Part shown: piece after piece, positions 16,770 through 26,669 of the stretch
Position numbering within the stretch: the stretch's first letter is position 1
How the letters are laid out: each line of letters starts with the position of its first letter
DNA from: an uncultured Oscillospiraceae bacterium
Lineage (GTDB): Bacteria; Bacillota; Clostridia; Oscillospirales; Oscillospiraceae
Reading direction: 5' to 3'
Assembly: GCA_934667095.1 (NCBI GenBank)
Contig: CAKULE010000006.1
Coordinates: 62,001-126,000 of the forward strand
Length of the DNA stretch: 64,000 bases
The notes under the pieces: model-generated
Database searches by the model: none
What the model saw: the letters and a program-made list of their open reading frames with translations, nothing else
What the model was told of the DNA's origin: nothing
Program-made: the position numbers and the translations under genes

Positions 16770-17416
16770 TCCGGTTTGAATTCCTTTTTTGCGTACTGGC
16801 ACCACGGCGTCAGCGGGCACAGGCCGCACTTGGCCTGCCGCGCGGTACACACGGCCCGGCCGTGGAGCACCAGCCGGTGGCAGAAGTCGTTGGACTCCTC
16901 CGGCGGCAGCACCGCCCGCAGCTGCGTCTCCACCTTGGCGGGGTCCTTGGTGCCGTCGGTGAGGCCCAGCCGGCCAGAGATGCGGATGCAGTGGGTGTCC
17001 GCCACCACCACGCCGGGGGTGTGATAGATGTCGCCCAAGATCAGGTTGGCGGTCTTGCGGCCTACACCGGGGAGCTTCAGCAGGTCCTCCATGGTGCCGG
17101 GGACCTTTCCGCCGTAATCCCGCAGGAGCATCTGGGCGCACAGGACGATGTCCCGGCTCTTGGCCCGGAAAAATCCACAGGAATGGACGTATTGGCCCAC
17201 CTCCTCCGGGTCGGCCTGTGCGAAGGCTTCCAGCGTGGGGAAACGCTTGCACAGAGCGGGCATCACCTGATTGACCCGCTCATCGGTACACTGGGCTGCC
17301 AGCCGTACGGCGAAGAGCAGCTCATAATCCTTTGGATAGGGAAGGGAGCACAGCGCGTCAGGATACAGGGCTTTCAGCGCATCCACCATGGAGCGGACAT
17401 CGGAACTGTTTGTCAT
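16766..17416 (-). CDS. nth: Endonuclease III
   Basis: A DNA glycosylase/AP lyase for oxidised pyrimidines in base-excision repair. The 216-residue protein has the helix-hairpin-helix LPGVGRKTANLIL with the catalytic Lys, VVADTHCIR with the catalytic Asp, and a C-terminal [4Fe-4S] loop C-x6-C-x2-C-x5-C in AVCTARQAKCGLCPLTPWC. The ATG at 17414-17416 (MTNSSDVRS) has a GAGGTGG site; the longer reading would start in the promoter region. Divergent from glyA. Confidence 0.96.
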   Translation of the reverse strand: MTNSSDVRSMVDALKALYPDALCSLPYPKDYELLFAVRLAAQCTDERVNQVMPALCKRFPTLEAFAQADPEEVGQYVHSCGFFRAKSRDIVLCAQMLLRDYGGKVPGTMEDLLKLPGVGRKTANLILGDIYHTPGVVVADTHCIRISGRLGLTDGTKDPAKVETQLRAVLPPEESNDFCHRLVLHGRAVCTARQAKCGLCPLTPWCQYAKKEFKPE

Positions 17417-17487
17417 TGAGAACCACCTCGATGTCGATAATACCATAAAAGCGTGCAAAATGCGACAGGCTTTTTCGAAAACGCCGA

Positions 17488-17516
17488 TTGTAGGAGAAAC
17501 AAAAACTTGCTATAAT
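17488..17516 (+). promoter_or_regulatory. Sigma-A promoter of glyA
   Basis: TTGTAG (17488-17493), 17-base spacer, perfect TATAAT (17511-17516), 30 bases before the glyA start. Confidence 0.75.
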
Positions 17517-17546
17517 GAAGTAAATTAATGAAAGGCGGCGGTCAAA

Positions 17547-18797
<1,251 letters not shown>

Positions 18798-18806
18798 CCG
18801 GATGCT

Positions 18807-18845
18807 CCGGCCCGCTGAAAACCTCCGGCGGGCCGGACCTTTTTG
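18807..18845 (+). terminator. Intrinsic terminator of glyA
   Basis: CCGGCCCGC (18807-18815) pairs with GCGGGCCGG (18828-18836), followed by ACCTTTTT. Confidence 0.85.
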
Positions 18846-18856
18846 CCCTGAGCCCC

Positions 18857-18885
18857 TTGCACGAACGTTTGTTCTGTGATACAAT
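18857..18885 (+). promoter_or_regulatory. rarA promoter with embedded LexA-like SOS box
   Basis: TTGCAC (18857-18862), 17-base spacer and TACAAT (18880-18885) form a good sigma-A promoter. CGAACGTTTGTTCT (18862-18875) fills the spacer and resembles the Gram-positive LexA operator CGAAC-N4-GTTCG, with perfect GAAC/GTTC half-sites. Confidence 0.68.
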
Positions 18886-18917
18886 CGGTCTATACTGAAA
18901 CAGGGAGGTGACCCACT

Positions 18918-20180
18918 GTGTATCAGCCTCTGGCGGACCGCATCCGCCCCCAGACACTGGATGAGGTAGTGGGCCAGCGGCATATTCTCGGCCCGAATGG
19001 CCTGCTCCGTCGGGTCATCGAGAGTGGGAATATCCCAAATATGGTGTTCTACGGCCCGTCCGGTACGGGCAAGACCACTGTGGCCAATATCATTGCCAAG
19101 CAGTCGGGCCGCGCCCTGCGGCGGCTCAATGCCACGACGGCCTCTCTCTCTGACGTGCGGGACGTGATGGATGAGGTCGGCACTCTGGTGGCCCCCAACG
19201 GGGTTCTGCTCTATCTGGATGAGATCCAGTATTTCAATAAGAAGCAGCAGCAATCTCTGCTGGAGTTCATCGAGAACGGAAAGATCACTCTCATCGCCTC
19301 CACCACGGAGAATCCCTATTTCACCATTTTTAACGCGATCCTGTCACGCTCTACGGTTTTCGAATTCAAGGCGCTGACAGCGGATGACCTGCTGCCCGCC
19401 ATCGACCGGGCCACCGGCATTCTGGCCGGAGAGCTGGGTGCGGAGGTGACCTGCGAGCCCGGGGTGCGGGAGCATCTGGCCTCCGCCAGCGGAGGGGACG
19501 TGCGCAAGGCCCTCAATGCGGTAGAGCTGCTGGTGACCGCCGGGCGCATCAGCGGAGGAAAGCTGACCATCACGATGACGGACGCCCAGGTGGTGGCCCA
19601 ACGGTCCGCCATGCGGTATGACCGGGATGGGGACAACCATTTTGACACCGCCTCCGCACTGATGAAGTCCCTCCGGGGCTCTGACCCGGACGCTGCCCTC
19701 CACTATCTGGCCCGGCTGTTGGAGGCAGGAGACATGATCACCGCCATCCGCCGCCTGCTGTGCTCCGCCAGCGAGGATGTGGGCATGGCCTATCCACAGG
19801 CTATCTCTATTGTAAAGGCCTGTGTGGACAGCGCCCTCCAGTTGGGTCTGCCGGAGGCGCGTCTGCCGTTGGCGCAGGCGGCCATCCTGCTGGCCACGGC
19901 GCCCAAGTCAAACAGCGTCTATATGGGCATCGCCGCGGCCGCTGCAGACGTGAAAAAGGGCAATCTGGGGGACTTCCCCCGGCACCTCCAGAACGTCCAC
20001 GCCGACGGCACGGGTTTTGAGCGGGAGCAGGGCTATCTCTACCCCCATGACTATCCCAATCACTATGTGGAGCAGCAGTACCTGCCCGACAGGCTGGTGG
20101 GGCGGCATTATTACGAGTACGGCCCCAACAAGTCAGAGCAGGCGGCAAAGGCGTACTGGGACAAGATCAAGAAAGGCTGA
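18918..20180 (+). CDS. rarA: Replication-associated recombination protein A (MgsA/RarA AAA+ ATPase)
   Basis: A clamp-loader-like AAA+ ATPase acting at stalled replication forks. The 420-residue protein (MYQPLADRIRPQTLDEVVGQ...) has Walker A GPSGTGKTT, Walker B LLYLDEIQYFNK, sensor 1 IASTTENPYF and the C-terminal tetramerisation/MgsA region ending RPGDLP-like blocks and YGPNKSEQAAKAYW. Translation starts at GTG 18918-18920 after a GGGAGGTG site. A LexA-like box in the promoter suggests DNA-damage induction. Confidence 0.95.
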   Translation: MYQPLADRIRPQTLDEVVGQRHILGPNGLLRRVIESGNIPNMVFYGPSGTGKTTVANIIAKQSGRALRRLNATTASLSDVRDVMDEVGTLVAPNGVLLYLDEIQYFNKKQQQSLLEFIENGKITLIASTTENPYFTIFNAILSRSTVFEFKALTADDLLPAIDRATGILAGELGAEVTCEPGVREHLASASGGDVRKALNAVELLVTAGRISGGKLTITMTDAQVVAQRSAMRYDRDGDNHFDTASALMKSLRGSDPDAALHYLARLLEAGDMITAIRRLLCSASEDVGMAYPQAISIVKACVDSALQLGLPEARLPLAQAAILLATAPKSNSVYMGIAAAAADVKKGNLGDFPRHLQNVHADGTGFEREQGYLYPHDYPNHYVEQQYLPDRLVGRHYYEYGPNKSEQAAKAYWDKIKKG

Positions 20181-20195
20181 AGGAGGGCGAAGGTC

Positions 20196-20384
20196 ATGCC
20201 CATGGACATTCAGGTGGGCGACGTGCTGGAGATGAAAAAGCCCCATCCCTGCGGCAGCAGCCGCTGGCAGGTGCTCCGGGTGGGGATGGATTTCAAGCTG
20301 CGCTGCCTCGGCTGCGGCCGGGAGATGATGGTACCCCGGGCCAAGGCGGAGAAGGCCGTCCGGCATGTGGTAAGACCAGAATAA
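20196..20384 (+). CDS. DUF951 domain-containing protein (62 aa)
   Basis: A small conserved Firmicutes protein of unknown function. The sequence MPMDIQVGDVLEMKKPHPCG is followed by a CxxC-like pair in LRCLGCGREMMVPR and the family end KAEKAVRHVV. It is predicted to be an OB/SH3-like nucleic-acid-binding fold with a possible metal site (inference). AGGAGG-type ribosome site present; it lies 15 bases after rarA and is followed by a strong terminator. Confidence 0.85.
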   Translation: MPMDIQVGDVLEMKKPHPCGSSRWQVLRVGMDFKLRCLGCGREMMVPRAKAEKAVRHVVRPE

Positions 20385-20390
20385 GCAGAG

Positions 20391-20423
20391 GAGCCCGCGG
20401 GAATTTCCCGCGGGCTCTTTTTC
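20391..20423 (+). terminator. Intrinsic terminator after the rarA operon
   Basis: GAGCCCGCGGGAA pairs with TTCCCGCGGGCTC around a one-base loop, followed by TTTTTC. Confidence 0.92.
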
Positions 20424-20485
20424 TGCCCTTTTTCTGCGGCTGGCTCGTCTATAATGGTCCCATCGTCCAGAGAGGAGCCCCGGCC

Positions 20486-21322
20486 ATGACTGTGGTGTAC
20501 ATAGACCTGCTGTTTCTGCTGAATCTCACCGCGAATTATCTGCTCCTGCTGGGGGCTGGACGGATGTCCGGGGCAGTTCTGCGGCGGTGGAGGATCGCAT
20601 TGGGTGCGGCGGCAGGGGCGCTCTATGCGGTGCTGGTATTTTTGCCGGGGCTGGGGTGGATGTCCTTATGGCCCTGCCGGCTGGGCGCAGGAATGTTGAT
20701 GCCGGTGGTCGCCTATGGGGGTGAGCGCCGGCTGCTCCGTATAATCCTGACCTTTTTCGGTGCATCCGCCGTGCTGGCGGGGCTGGTACTGGGGGCGGAG
20801 CTGCTGGGCAGTTCGGCGCTGACCCTCCGGGGCGGGGTGCTGTACAGCGCATTGGATCTGCGGCTGCTCCTGCTGCTGTTTATCCTGTGCTACTGCCTGC
20901 TGACGCTGGTGTTCCGCCGCCAGAGCGGGAATGGCGGCCGGCGCGCGCTGATCCAATTGACGGTCCTGTTGGCGGGGGAGCGGGTGGTTTTGACGGCTCT
21001 GGTGGATACCGGACACACCCTCACCGACCCGGCGGACAACAGGCCGGTGGTGGTGGCCGAGGCGGACCGCTTCCGCCGCCTTCTGCCGTCTGCCTCTGAC
21101 CCGGCCCGGCCTGTGGAGGCGCTGAAGGCGTGCCATCAGGCCGGCTTGAGTACTGCACGGCTTCTGCCGTACCGTGCGGTGGGGGTGGAGTGCGGCCTGC
21201 TGCTTGCACTCCGGGCGGACAGTGTGCGGGCCGGGGAGCGGGAACTGGGCGGCCTGCTCATCGCGCTGTCTCCCACGCCGCTGGGGGAGGGAGAATATCA
21301 GGCTTTGATCGGAGGAATATGA
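20486..21322 (+). CDS. spoIIGA: Sigma-E processing peptidase SpoIIGA
   Basis: Membrane aspartyl protease of the mother cell that cleaves pro-sigma-E after septation. The 278-residue protein has five N-terminal hydrophobic segments (starting [20 protein letters not shown]) and a cytosolic protease domain with the catalytic DTG at residues 174-176 ([12 protein letters not shown]). It is immediately followed by its substrate gene sigE, the conserved spoIIG order. A -10-like TATAAT lies at 20450-20455, but no convincing -35 or 0A box was found. Confidence 0.93.
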   Translation: MTVVYIDLLFLLNLTANYLLLLGAGRMSGAVLRRWRIALGAAAGALYAVLVFLPGLGWMSLWPCRLGAGMLMPVVAYGGERRLLRIILTFFGASAVLAGLVLGAELLGSSALTLRGGVLYSALDLRLLLLLFILCYCLLTLVFRRQSGNGGRRALIQLTVLLAGERVVLTALVDTGHTLTDPADNRPVVVAEADRFRRLLPSASDPARPVEALKACHQAGLSTARLLPYRAVGVECGLLLALRADSVRAGERELGGLLIALSPTPLGEGEYQALIGGI

Positions 21323-21323
21323 C

Positions 21324-22046
21324 ATGACCCTGACCATATTGCGTGCCCGGCTGGACCGGCTGTTGGTCCAACTGGGACTGCCGCTCCACGGCAGCATTTT
21401 TTATATCGGCGGCAGCGATACGCTGCCCGCCCCGCTGACCCGCGAGGAGGAGCAGCAACTCATGGCTCAGCTCAATGCAGAGGGGGAGCAGGGGACTGCC
21501 CGGGACCGGCTCATCGAGCACAATCTGCGGCTGGTGGTGTACATCTCCAAGCGGTTTGAGAACACCGGCGTGGGCATCGAGGACCTCATTTCCATCGGCA
21601 CCATCGGCCTCATCAAGGCGGTGGAGACCTACCAGCCGGACCGCAACATCAAGCTGGCTACCTATGCCAGCCGCTGCATTGAAAATGAGATCCTGATGCA
21701 CCTGCGCAAGATTGCCAACCGGCGCAGCGAGGTCTCGCTGGATGAGCCGCTGAACGTGGACTGGGACGGGAACGAACTGCTGCTCTCCGATGTGCTGGGC
21801 ACGGAGGGCGACCTCATTGAAAAGCCCGTGGAGGAGAGCGCGGAGCGGGATCTGCTCTTTCAGGCGGTGGGCCGGCTCAGTGAGCGGGAGCGCACGATCA
21901 TCACTCTGCGCTTCGGGCTGGACGGGGCCCCGGAGCGTACCCAGAAGGAGGTCGCCGATCTGCTGGGCATCTCGCAATCCTACATTTCCCGGCTGGAGAA
22001 GCGGATCATCAACCGGCTGAAACGTGATATTTTGAGCCAACTGTAA
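21324..22046 (+). CDS. sigE: RNA polymerase sporulation sigma factor sigma-E
   Basis: Early mother-cell sigma factor. The 240-residue protein has a hydrophobic pro-sequence ending near [14 protein letters not shown], region 2 blocks [17 protein letters not shown] and [13 protein letters not shown], and region 4 helix-turn-helix [19 protein letters not shown]. The pro-sequence implies activation by the upstream SpoIIGA. The ATG directly follows the spoIIGA stop. Confidence 0.97.
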   Translation: MTLTILRARLDRLLVQLGLPLHGSIFYIGGSDTLPAPLTREEEQQLMAQLNAEGEQGTARDRLIEHNLRLVVYISKRFENTGVGIEDLISIGTIGLIKAVETYQPDRNIKLATYASRCIENEILMHLRKIANRRSEVSLDEPLNVDWDGNELLLSDVLGTEGDLIEKPVEESAERDLLFQAVGRLSERERTIITLRFGLDGAPERTQKEVADLLGISQSYISRLEKRIINRLKRDILSQL

Positions 22047-22215
22047 AGTGAAAACACAATACATAAGACTGAATGCCGAATACGCCGCCGGAGCCGCTAC
22101 CGGCGCAAAAATCCATCGAAAGCGGTCATGCGATAAAAAATAAAGCCGGGTCCGCCGCGGTATGAACGTCCCTCCGGGGGAAATACTGAAAGCAGTATTT
22201 AAACGGGGTGAGGCT

Positions 22216-22986
22216 ATGCACGGCAAGGTGGAGATATGCGGCGTCAATACGTCCCGGCTGAAGGTGCTCAAGAGTGAGGAGAGCATGGCACTTCTCCGCA
22301 GGGCACGGGCCGGGGACATGGCCGCCCGGGAAGAGCTCATTGCCGGCAATCTGCGGCTGGTATTGTCGGTGATCCAGCGGTTCAACGGCAGGGGAGAGAG
22401 TGCGGACGACCTGTTTCAGGTGGGCTGCATCGGCCTTATCAAGGCCATAGACAATTTCAATGTAGATCTGGATGTGAAGTTTTCCACCTATGGTGTGCCC
22501 ATGATCATCGGAGAGATTCGCCGCTATCTCCGGGACAACAGCGCTATGCGGGTGTCCCGCTCCCTGCGGGACACCGCCTACCGGGTGCTTCAGGCCAGAG
22601 AGGCTTTGCAGGCGGAGCACCAGCGGGAGCCCACCGTGGAGGAGATCGCCGCCTATTTGGGCCTGCGACGGGAGGAGGTCGTGATGGCATTGGATGCGGT
22701 GGTGGACCCGGTGTCCCTGTCCGAACCGATCTACTCTGACGGCGGGGACACCGTCTGTGTGATGGATCAGGTGAAGGATACGGGCAATACGGATGAGCGA
22801 TGGCTGGAGCACATTGCGCTGGGAGATGCCATCGGCCGCCTGTCGGAGCGGGAGCGCCGCATCCTCACCCTGCGCTTTTTTCAGGGCAAGACCCAGATGG
22901 AGGTGTCCGCAGAGGTTGGTATCTCGCAGGCGCAGGTGTCACGGTTAGAGAAGAACGCTCTGAACCGTATCCGGAAAGAGCTGTAA
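22216..22986 (+). CDS. sigG: RNA polymerase sporulation sigma factor sigma-G
   Basis: Late forespore sigma factor. The ~256-residue protein opens MHGKVEICGVNTSRLKVLKS, matching the KVEICGV(D/N)TSKL start that distinguishes sigma-G from sigma-F, and has NLRLVLSVIQRF, DDLFQVGCIGLIKAIDNF and QMEVSAEVGISQAQVSRLE. The in-frame ATG at 22216 is used, not the earlier one at 22162. The 169-base gap after sigE holds a small hairpin (22086-22105), but I could not assign a sigma-F or sigma-G promoter confidently. Confidence 0.95.
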   Translation: MHGKVEICGVNTSRLKVLKSEESMALLRRARAGDMAAREELIAGNLRLVLSVIQRFNGRGESADDLFQVGCIGLIKAIDNFNVDLDVKFSTYGVPMIIGEIRRYLRDNSAMRVSRSLRDTAYRVLQAREALQAEHQREPTVEEIAAYLGLRREEVVMALDAVVDPVSLSEPIYSDGGDTVCVMDQVKDTGNTDERWLEHIALGDAIGRLSERERRILTLRFFQGKTQMEVSAEVGISQAQVSRLEKNALNRIRKEL

Positions 22987-23019
22987 AAAAGGACCGCCGT
23001 ACCTGCGGCGGTCCTTTTT
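22985..23019. terminator. Bidirectional terminator between sigG and the sigma-54 cluster
   Basis: GGACCGCCG (22991-22999) pairs with CGGCGGTCC (23006-23014), flanked by AAAAAA and TTTTT. It separates convergent transcription of sigG and the catabolic operon. Confidence 0.92.
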
Positions 23020-23022
23020 GTT

Positions 23023-24513
23023 TTACAGCATGGAGCCAGTCTTTTGGAGCCGGGCCTGCCAATCAAAGGCGTGCTCCAGCAGGATGGGGTGATGCCCGCC
23101 GGCGGACAAGGCCTGTTCCAGTGCCTGAGCAAGCCCGGTACGGTAGTCCGGATGGGCACAGCGCTCGATCAGGAGTCGGGCGCACTCCACGTCGTCGCGG
23201 CCGCGGAGATCGGCGACGCCGTACTCACTGACGACTACATCCACATCGTGGTGGATGACGTCCACGTGGGGAGTGACCGGCACAAAGCAGGAGATTTGGC
23301 CACCCTTACGAACGGAGGGCATGAGCATGACGGAGAGTGCGGCGTTGGCGGCGAAGGTGGCGCCGCCGCCGATACCGTTTACCACCTGCCGACCGGCGAT
23401 GTGGCTGGAGTTTACGTTGCCGAACAGATCCATTTCGATGCCGGTATTCAGGGCCAGTAGGCCCACGCTGCTGATGGCGGCGGAGCCGTTGCAGACCTCC
23501 ATACTGCGCAGGACCAGCCGCTCAGAGAGCTCTGGACCAATGGCCTGCAGCAGCTCCAGCGTGCGCGCGTCGGTGGCGATAGAGCCACCGGAGAGCTGAG
23601 CGGCCTTACCGGAGGCCAGAAGCTCCACCATTCCGGCCTGAAGTGCCCCGCAGAAGAAGGTGAGATCCCGATACCCGCTGCCGTCAAAGGCTGCGAGAAT
23701 AGCCTGTGACAGGCTGCCGATCCCGGTCTGGACAGGGGGGAGGGTGTGTCCCGGGAATGCGTCGGCCAGAAATTCCATCAGATTGCGGCAGATGGCCTGC
23801 TCGATCTCGGTGGGGACAGGCGCAGGGGGCAGGTAGTCAGGCTGGTCAGAGCGGACGATGGCGATAATCTTACCGGGATCGGCCTGAACCCACGGCCGGC
23901 CGATCCGCTGGGAGGGGGAGACCAGTGAGCGGCCGCAGTGGGCGGGGTCGTCTTCATACACGTCGTGCAGACCGGCCAGAAGGGCGGGCTGTGCCTCGTT
24001 CAGCTCGATGATGATGGACTTTGCCTGTCGGCAGATGAGCTGAGTCATACCCACGGAGGCAGTGGGGATCAGGCGGCCGTCATCGTCCAGAGCGAGGGCT
24101 TCTACGATGGCAACGTCAGGCGTGCCAAAGGCACCGGAGGCGAACAGCCGGGGCATTTTTCCCATGGCTGCCTCCACGTACCGCAGCTCCTGCCGGTTTG
24201 CCAGCTTCCGCACAGCAGGGGACACGGTGAAGGGCGCCCGCCGCCGCAGGAGACCTACATTGGCCAGTGCGTCTTCAATAGGCGGGGAGAGCTGCGCGGC
24301 GGTGATGAGGTCAATGGAGCGGATGTCGCCGGCCGCGCCGCGGGCGGCCAGCGCAGACAGCGTTGCCTTCGGGTCGCCTGCGGAGGTATAGCCGCTGGCG
24401 GCCAGAATGGCACCCTCCGGGATCAATGCCGCGGCCTGCTCCGCACTGCGGAGCAGGCTGTGCATGGACTGGGGGACTTTATACAGCGGCGCTGTCATAT
24501 TTTGCGTTTTCAT
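23023..24513 (-). CDS. Acetyl-CoA hydrolase/CoA-transferase family protein lacking the catalytic glutamate
   Basis: About 496 residues with the Cat1/AarC/ACH1 family architecture: MTQLICRQAKSIIIELNEAQP, the glycine-rich GIGGGATFAANAALSVML and the C-terminal VVVSEYGVADLRGRD. In true family I CoA-transferases a Glu in a (T/S)E-x2-(Q/S)DG motif forms the acyl-glutamyl-CoA intermediate. Here the aligned segment reads FFCGALQAGM, placing Gly289 (codon 23647-23649) at that position. Class I CoA transfer as usually understood is therefore doubtful; a hydrolase, lyase or binding role is possible. The ATG at 24511-24513 gives a 35-base overlap with the preceding lyase-like gene. Last gene of the sigma-54 operon. 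Confidence 0.82.
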   Translation of the reverse strand: MKTQNMTAPLYKVPQSMHSLLRSAEQAAALIPEGAILAASGYTSAGDPKATLSALAARGAAGDIRSIDLITAAQLSPPIEDALANVGLLRRRAPFTVSPAVRKLANRQELRYVEAAMGKMPRLFASGAFGTPDVAIVEALALDDDGRLIPTASVGMTQLICRQAKSIIIELNEAQPALLAGLHDVYEDDPAHCGRSLVSPSQRIGRPWVQADPGKIIAIVRSDQPDYLPPAPVPTEIEQAICRNLMEFLADAFPGHTLPPVQTGIGSLSQAILAAFDGSGYRDLTFFCGALQAGMVELLASGKAAQLSGGSIATDARTLELLQAIGPELSERLVLRSMEVCNGSAAISSVGLLALNTGIEMDLFGNVNSSHIAGRQVVNGIGGGATFAANAALSVMLMPSVRKGGQISCFVPVTPHVDVIHHDVDVVVSEYGVADLRGRDDVECARLLIERCAHPDYRTGLAQALEQALSAGGHHPILLEHAFDWQARLQKTGSML

Positions 24514-25474
24514 AGCCGGTTCCCGCCGCGGCGACGGCAAAGGAGTCCAGCTTGCGGCCCAGCATGATCTCCAGCCGGCCGCCAAGTCTGGTCAGGGCAG
24601 CGGAGTCGATGCCTGTGTCGTACCCCATGCGGCCCAGCATGGAGGCGAAGTCCTCTGTGGAGACCAGCCCAGTGCGGCCCTGTGTGAAGTAATAATCTCC
24701 TGTGCCCTTGACGATGGTGCCGTCCATGCAGTTGGCGGGCTGTCCGCCGATACCGCCCAGCGTACACTCAAACTGGCGGATGCCCTGTTCCATCGCGGCG
24801 CAGTAGCAGGCCATGCCCATTCCGTTGATATCGTGGACGTGGAGGACGTGCCGGGAGGGATCGGGCCAGCGGCGCATGACCTCAGCACAGTACTCAGCCA
24901 TCCGGTCAGGGGCGGCTGCGCCATCCGGGTCGGAGTGCTCAATCTCGTCAAAGCCCATGTCGAACAGACGGTCGTCAAATTCATAGGCCAGCGACAGGGG
25001 CATTTCGCCCTCAATGGGGCAGCCGAAGATGGTGCCGACGTTGGCGCAGACCCGCTCGATGCCGCCGTTGTGCAGCATCCGGACCATCTGCCTGGCCTCC
25101 TCGAACAGATCTTCGTGGGTGCGGTTCATGTTTTTGCGGGCGTAGGATTCGCTGGTGGCCAGCTGGCCGGTAAGCACGCGGTCAACAGGCGCACCGGCGG
25201 CTTTCATGGCGACGGCACGCTCCACGGCCTTGCGGTTGAGGGCGAGGAAGGTGTACTCAACTCCCTCGACCCGGGGGAGCATCATGGCGAAGGCGTTGAT
25301 GTCCCGGAACTGGGGCAGATAGACCGGGTGGGCGAAGGAGCCGACTTCGATCTTTTTTACGCCCGAGGCGATCAGCCCGTTGAGCAGCTCCAGCCGGAGC
25401 TCCAGAGGCATGTAATGCTCTTCGTGCTGAAGGCCGTCCCGGAGGGTCGTGTCAGCAATCAAAACTTTCTGCAT
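24479..25474 (-). CDS. HMG-CoA lyase-like DRE-TIM metallolyase with altered catalytic loop
   Basis: A 331-residue TIM-barrel of the pyruvate carboxyltransferase/HMG-CoA lyase superfamily. Metal and substrate residues are present: LRDGLQHEE (Arg12, Asp13), EVGSFAHPVYLPQF, and the HxH motif LHVHDINGMG (His212, His214). The catalytic cysteine of HMG-CoA lyases (GLGGCP) is replaced by Gln245 (GGIGGQPANC, codon 24740-24742), with a cysteine shifted to position 249 and a longer loop. It is expected to cleave or form a C-C bond next to a carboxylate or CoA thioester, but probably not HMG-CoA. It lies between the thiolase and the CoA-transferase-like gene. Confidence 0.82.
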   Translation of the reverse strand: MQKVLIADTTLRDGLQHEEHYMPLELRLELLNGLIASGVKKIEVGSFAHPVYLPQFRDINAFAMMLPRVEGVEYTFLALNRKAVERAVAMKAAGAPVDRVLTGQLATSESYARKNMNRTHEDLFEEARQMVRMLHNGGIERVCANVGTIFGCPIEGEMPLSLAYEFDDRLFDMGFDEIEHSDPDGAAAPDRMAEYCAEVMRRWPDPSRHVLHVHDINGMGMACYCAAMEQGIRQFECTLGGIGGQPANCMDGTIVKGTGDYYFTQGRTGLVSTEDFASMLGRMGYDTGIDSAALTRLGGRLEIMLGRKLDSFAVAAAGTGYENAKYDSAAV

Positions 25475-25486
25475 ACGAAACCTCTC

Positions 25487-26662
25487 TTACTTGCTCTCCA
25501 CGATCAAGGACACGCCCTGTCCGCCGCCGCAGCAGAAGGTGACGAGACCGCGGCCGCCGCCGCGCCGGTTCAGCTCGTAGACCATCTTGGTCACCAGAAT
25601 ACCGCCGGTAGCGGCCAGAGGATGGCCGAGGGCGATGGCGCCGCCGTTGGGGTTGAGCTTGTTCAGATCCATACCGAGTTCCTTGATGCAGGACAGAGAC
25701 TGAGGAGCGAAGGCCTCGTTCATCTCGATCACGTCGATGTCGTCCATGGTCAGGCCGGTCTTGGAAAGGAGCTTGCGGGTGGCGGCCACGGGGCCGATGC
25801 CCATGATGGTGGGATCGACGCCGGCGGAGGTGAAGCCGTTGATATAGCCGAGGATCTCGCAGCCGAGGGACTTGGCCTTCTCGGCTTCCATCAGGATCAC
25901 GGCGCTGGCGCCATCGCTGTTGGGGGAGCTGTTCCCTGCGGTGGTAACACCGTCGGGCTTAAAGGCGGGCTTCAGCTTGGCCAGAGTTTCCATAGTGCAG
26001 TCCCGGCGGAAGACCTCATCGGTGTCTACGGTGACGCTGGTGCCCTTCTTGGCGTTGGAAATGGTGACGGGAACGATCTGATCCTTGAAGTAGCCGTGAT
26101 CCCATGCGTTGGTGGCCTTCCGGTGACTCTCCACGGCAAAGGCATCGCAGTCCTCACGGGTGAGATGGTAGCGCTCGGCGAGGTTTTCGGCGGTGATGCC
26201 CATGTGGGGGTTGCCGATTTCCTCGGGAGCCAGCTGGGTCTTCCCGCGGAAAGCAGGGGGGGTCATGTCGTGCAGACGGTTCTGCTGCATCAGCACGTAG
26301 GGCCGGTTGGAATCAGATTCCACGCCGCCGGCCAGAACACAGTCCGCATCACCGGCGCGGATCAGGGCATCGGCCAGAGAAATGGCGGTAAGGGAGGTGC
26401 CGCAGCGGCGGTCCACGGTGATGCCGGGGACGGTGATGGGCAGGCCGGCCTCCAGCGCAACATAGCGGCCCATATTGGAAATGTCGTGGGAATAAAGGTT
26501 GCCGTAGACGACTTCGTCGATCATGCTGCCGTCGATCCCGGCGCGCTTGACCGCTTCACGGACAACCAGCGCGCCCAGCTGATGGGCGGGCACATCGGAC
26601 AGAACGCCGCGGATGCGGCCGACAGGAGTGCGGACGGCGGCGACAATAGCAGTTTTTCTCAT
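25487..26662 (-). CDS. Thiolase (acetyl-CoA C-acyltransferase family)
   Basis: A 391-residue thiolase that would cleave a 3-ketoacyl-CoA or condense acetyl-CoA units. The N-terminus [19 protein letters not shown] is typical. The nucleophilic Cys is in [19 protein letters not shown] and the histidine in GGAIALGHP follow, and the second catalytic Cys is in [13 protein letters not shown]. The conserved residues are kept, although CGTS replaces the common CGSG and GHPLAATGG the common GHPxGASG. The ATG at 26660-26662 has AAAGGAG 10 bases upstream. In context it may split acetoacetyl-CoA or a longer ketoacyl-CoA produced by neighbouring enzymes (inference). Confidence 0.93.
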   Translation of the reverse strand: MRKTAIVAAVRTPVGRIRGVLSDVPAHQLGALVVREAVKRAGIDGSMIDEVVYGNLYSHDISNMGRYVALEAGLPITVPGITVDRRCGTSLTAISLADALIRAGDADCVLAGGVESDSNRPYVLMQQNRLHDMTPPAFRGKTQLAPEEIGNPHMGITAENLAERYHLTREDCDAFAVESHRKATNAWDHGYFKDQIVPVTISNAKKGTSVTVDTDEVFRRDCTMETLAKLKPAFKPDGVTTAGNSSPNSDGASAVILMEAEKAKSLGCEILGYINGFTSAGVDPTIMGIGPVAATRKLLSKTGLTMDDIDVIEMNEAFAPQSLSCIKELGMDLNKLNPNGGAIALGHPLAATGGILVTKMVYELNRRGGGRGLVTFCCGGGQGVSLIVESK

Positions 26663-26669
26663 AGCTTGG

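Noticed and set aside
22047..22215. Possible sigma-F/sigma-G promoter before sigG
   Set aside because: Several partial matches, but none with both -35 and -10 at acceptable spacing.
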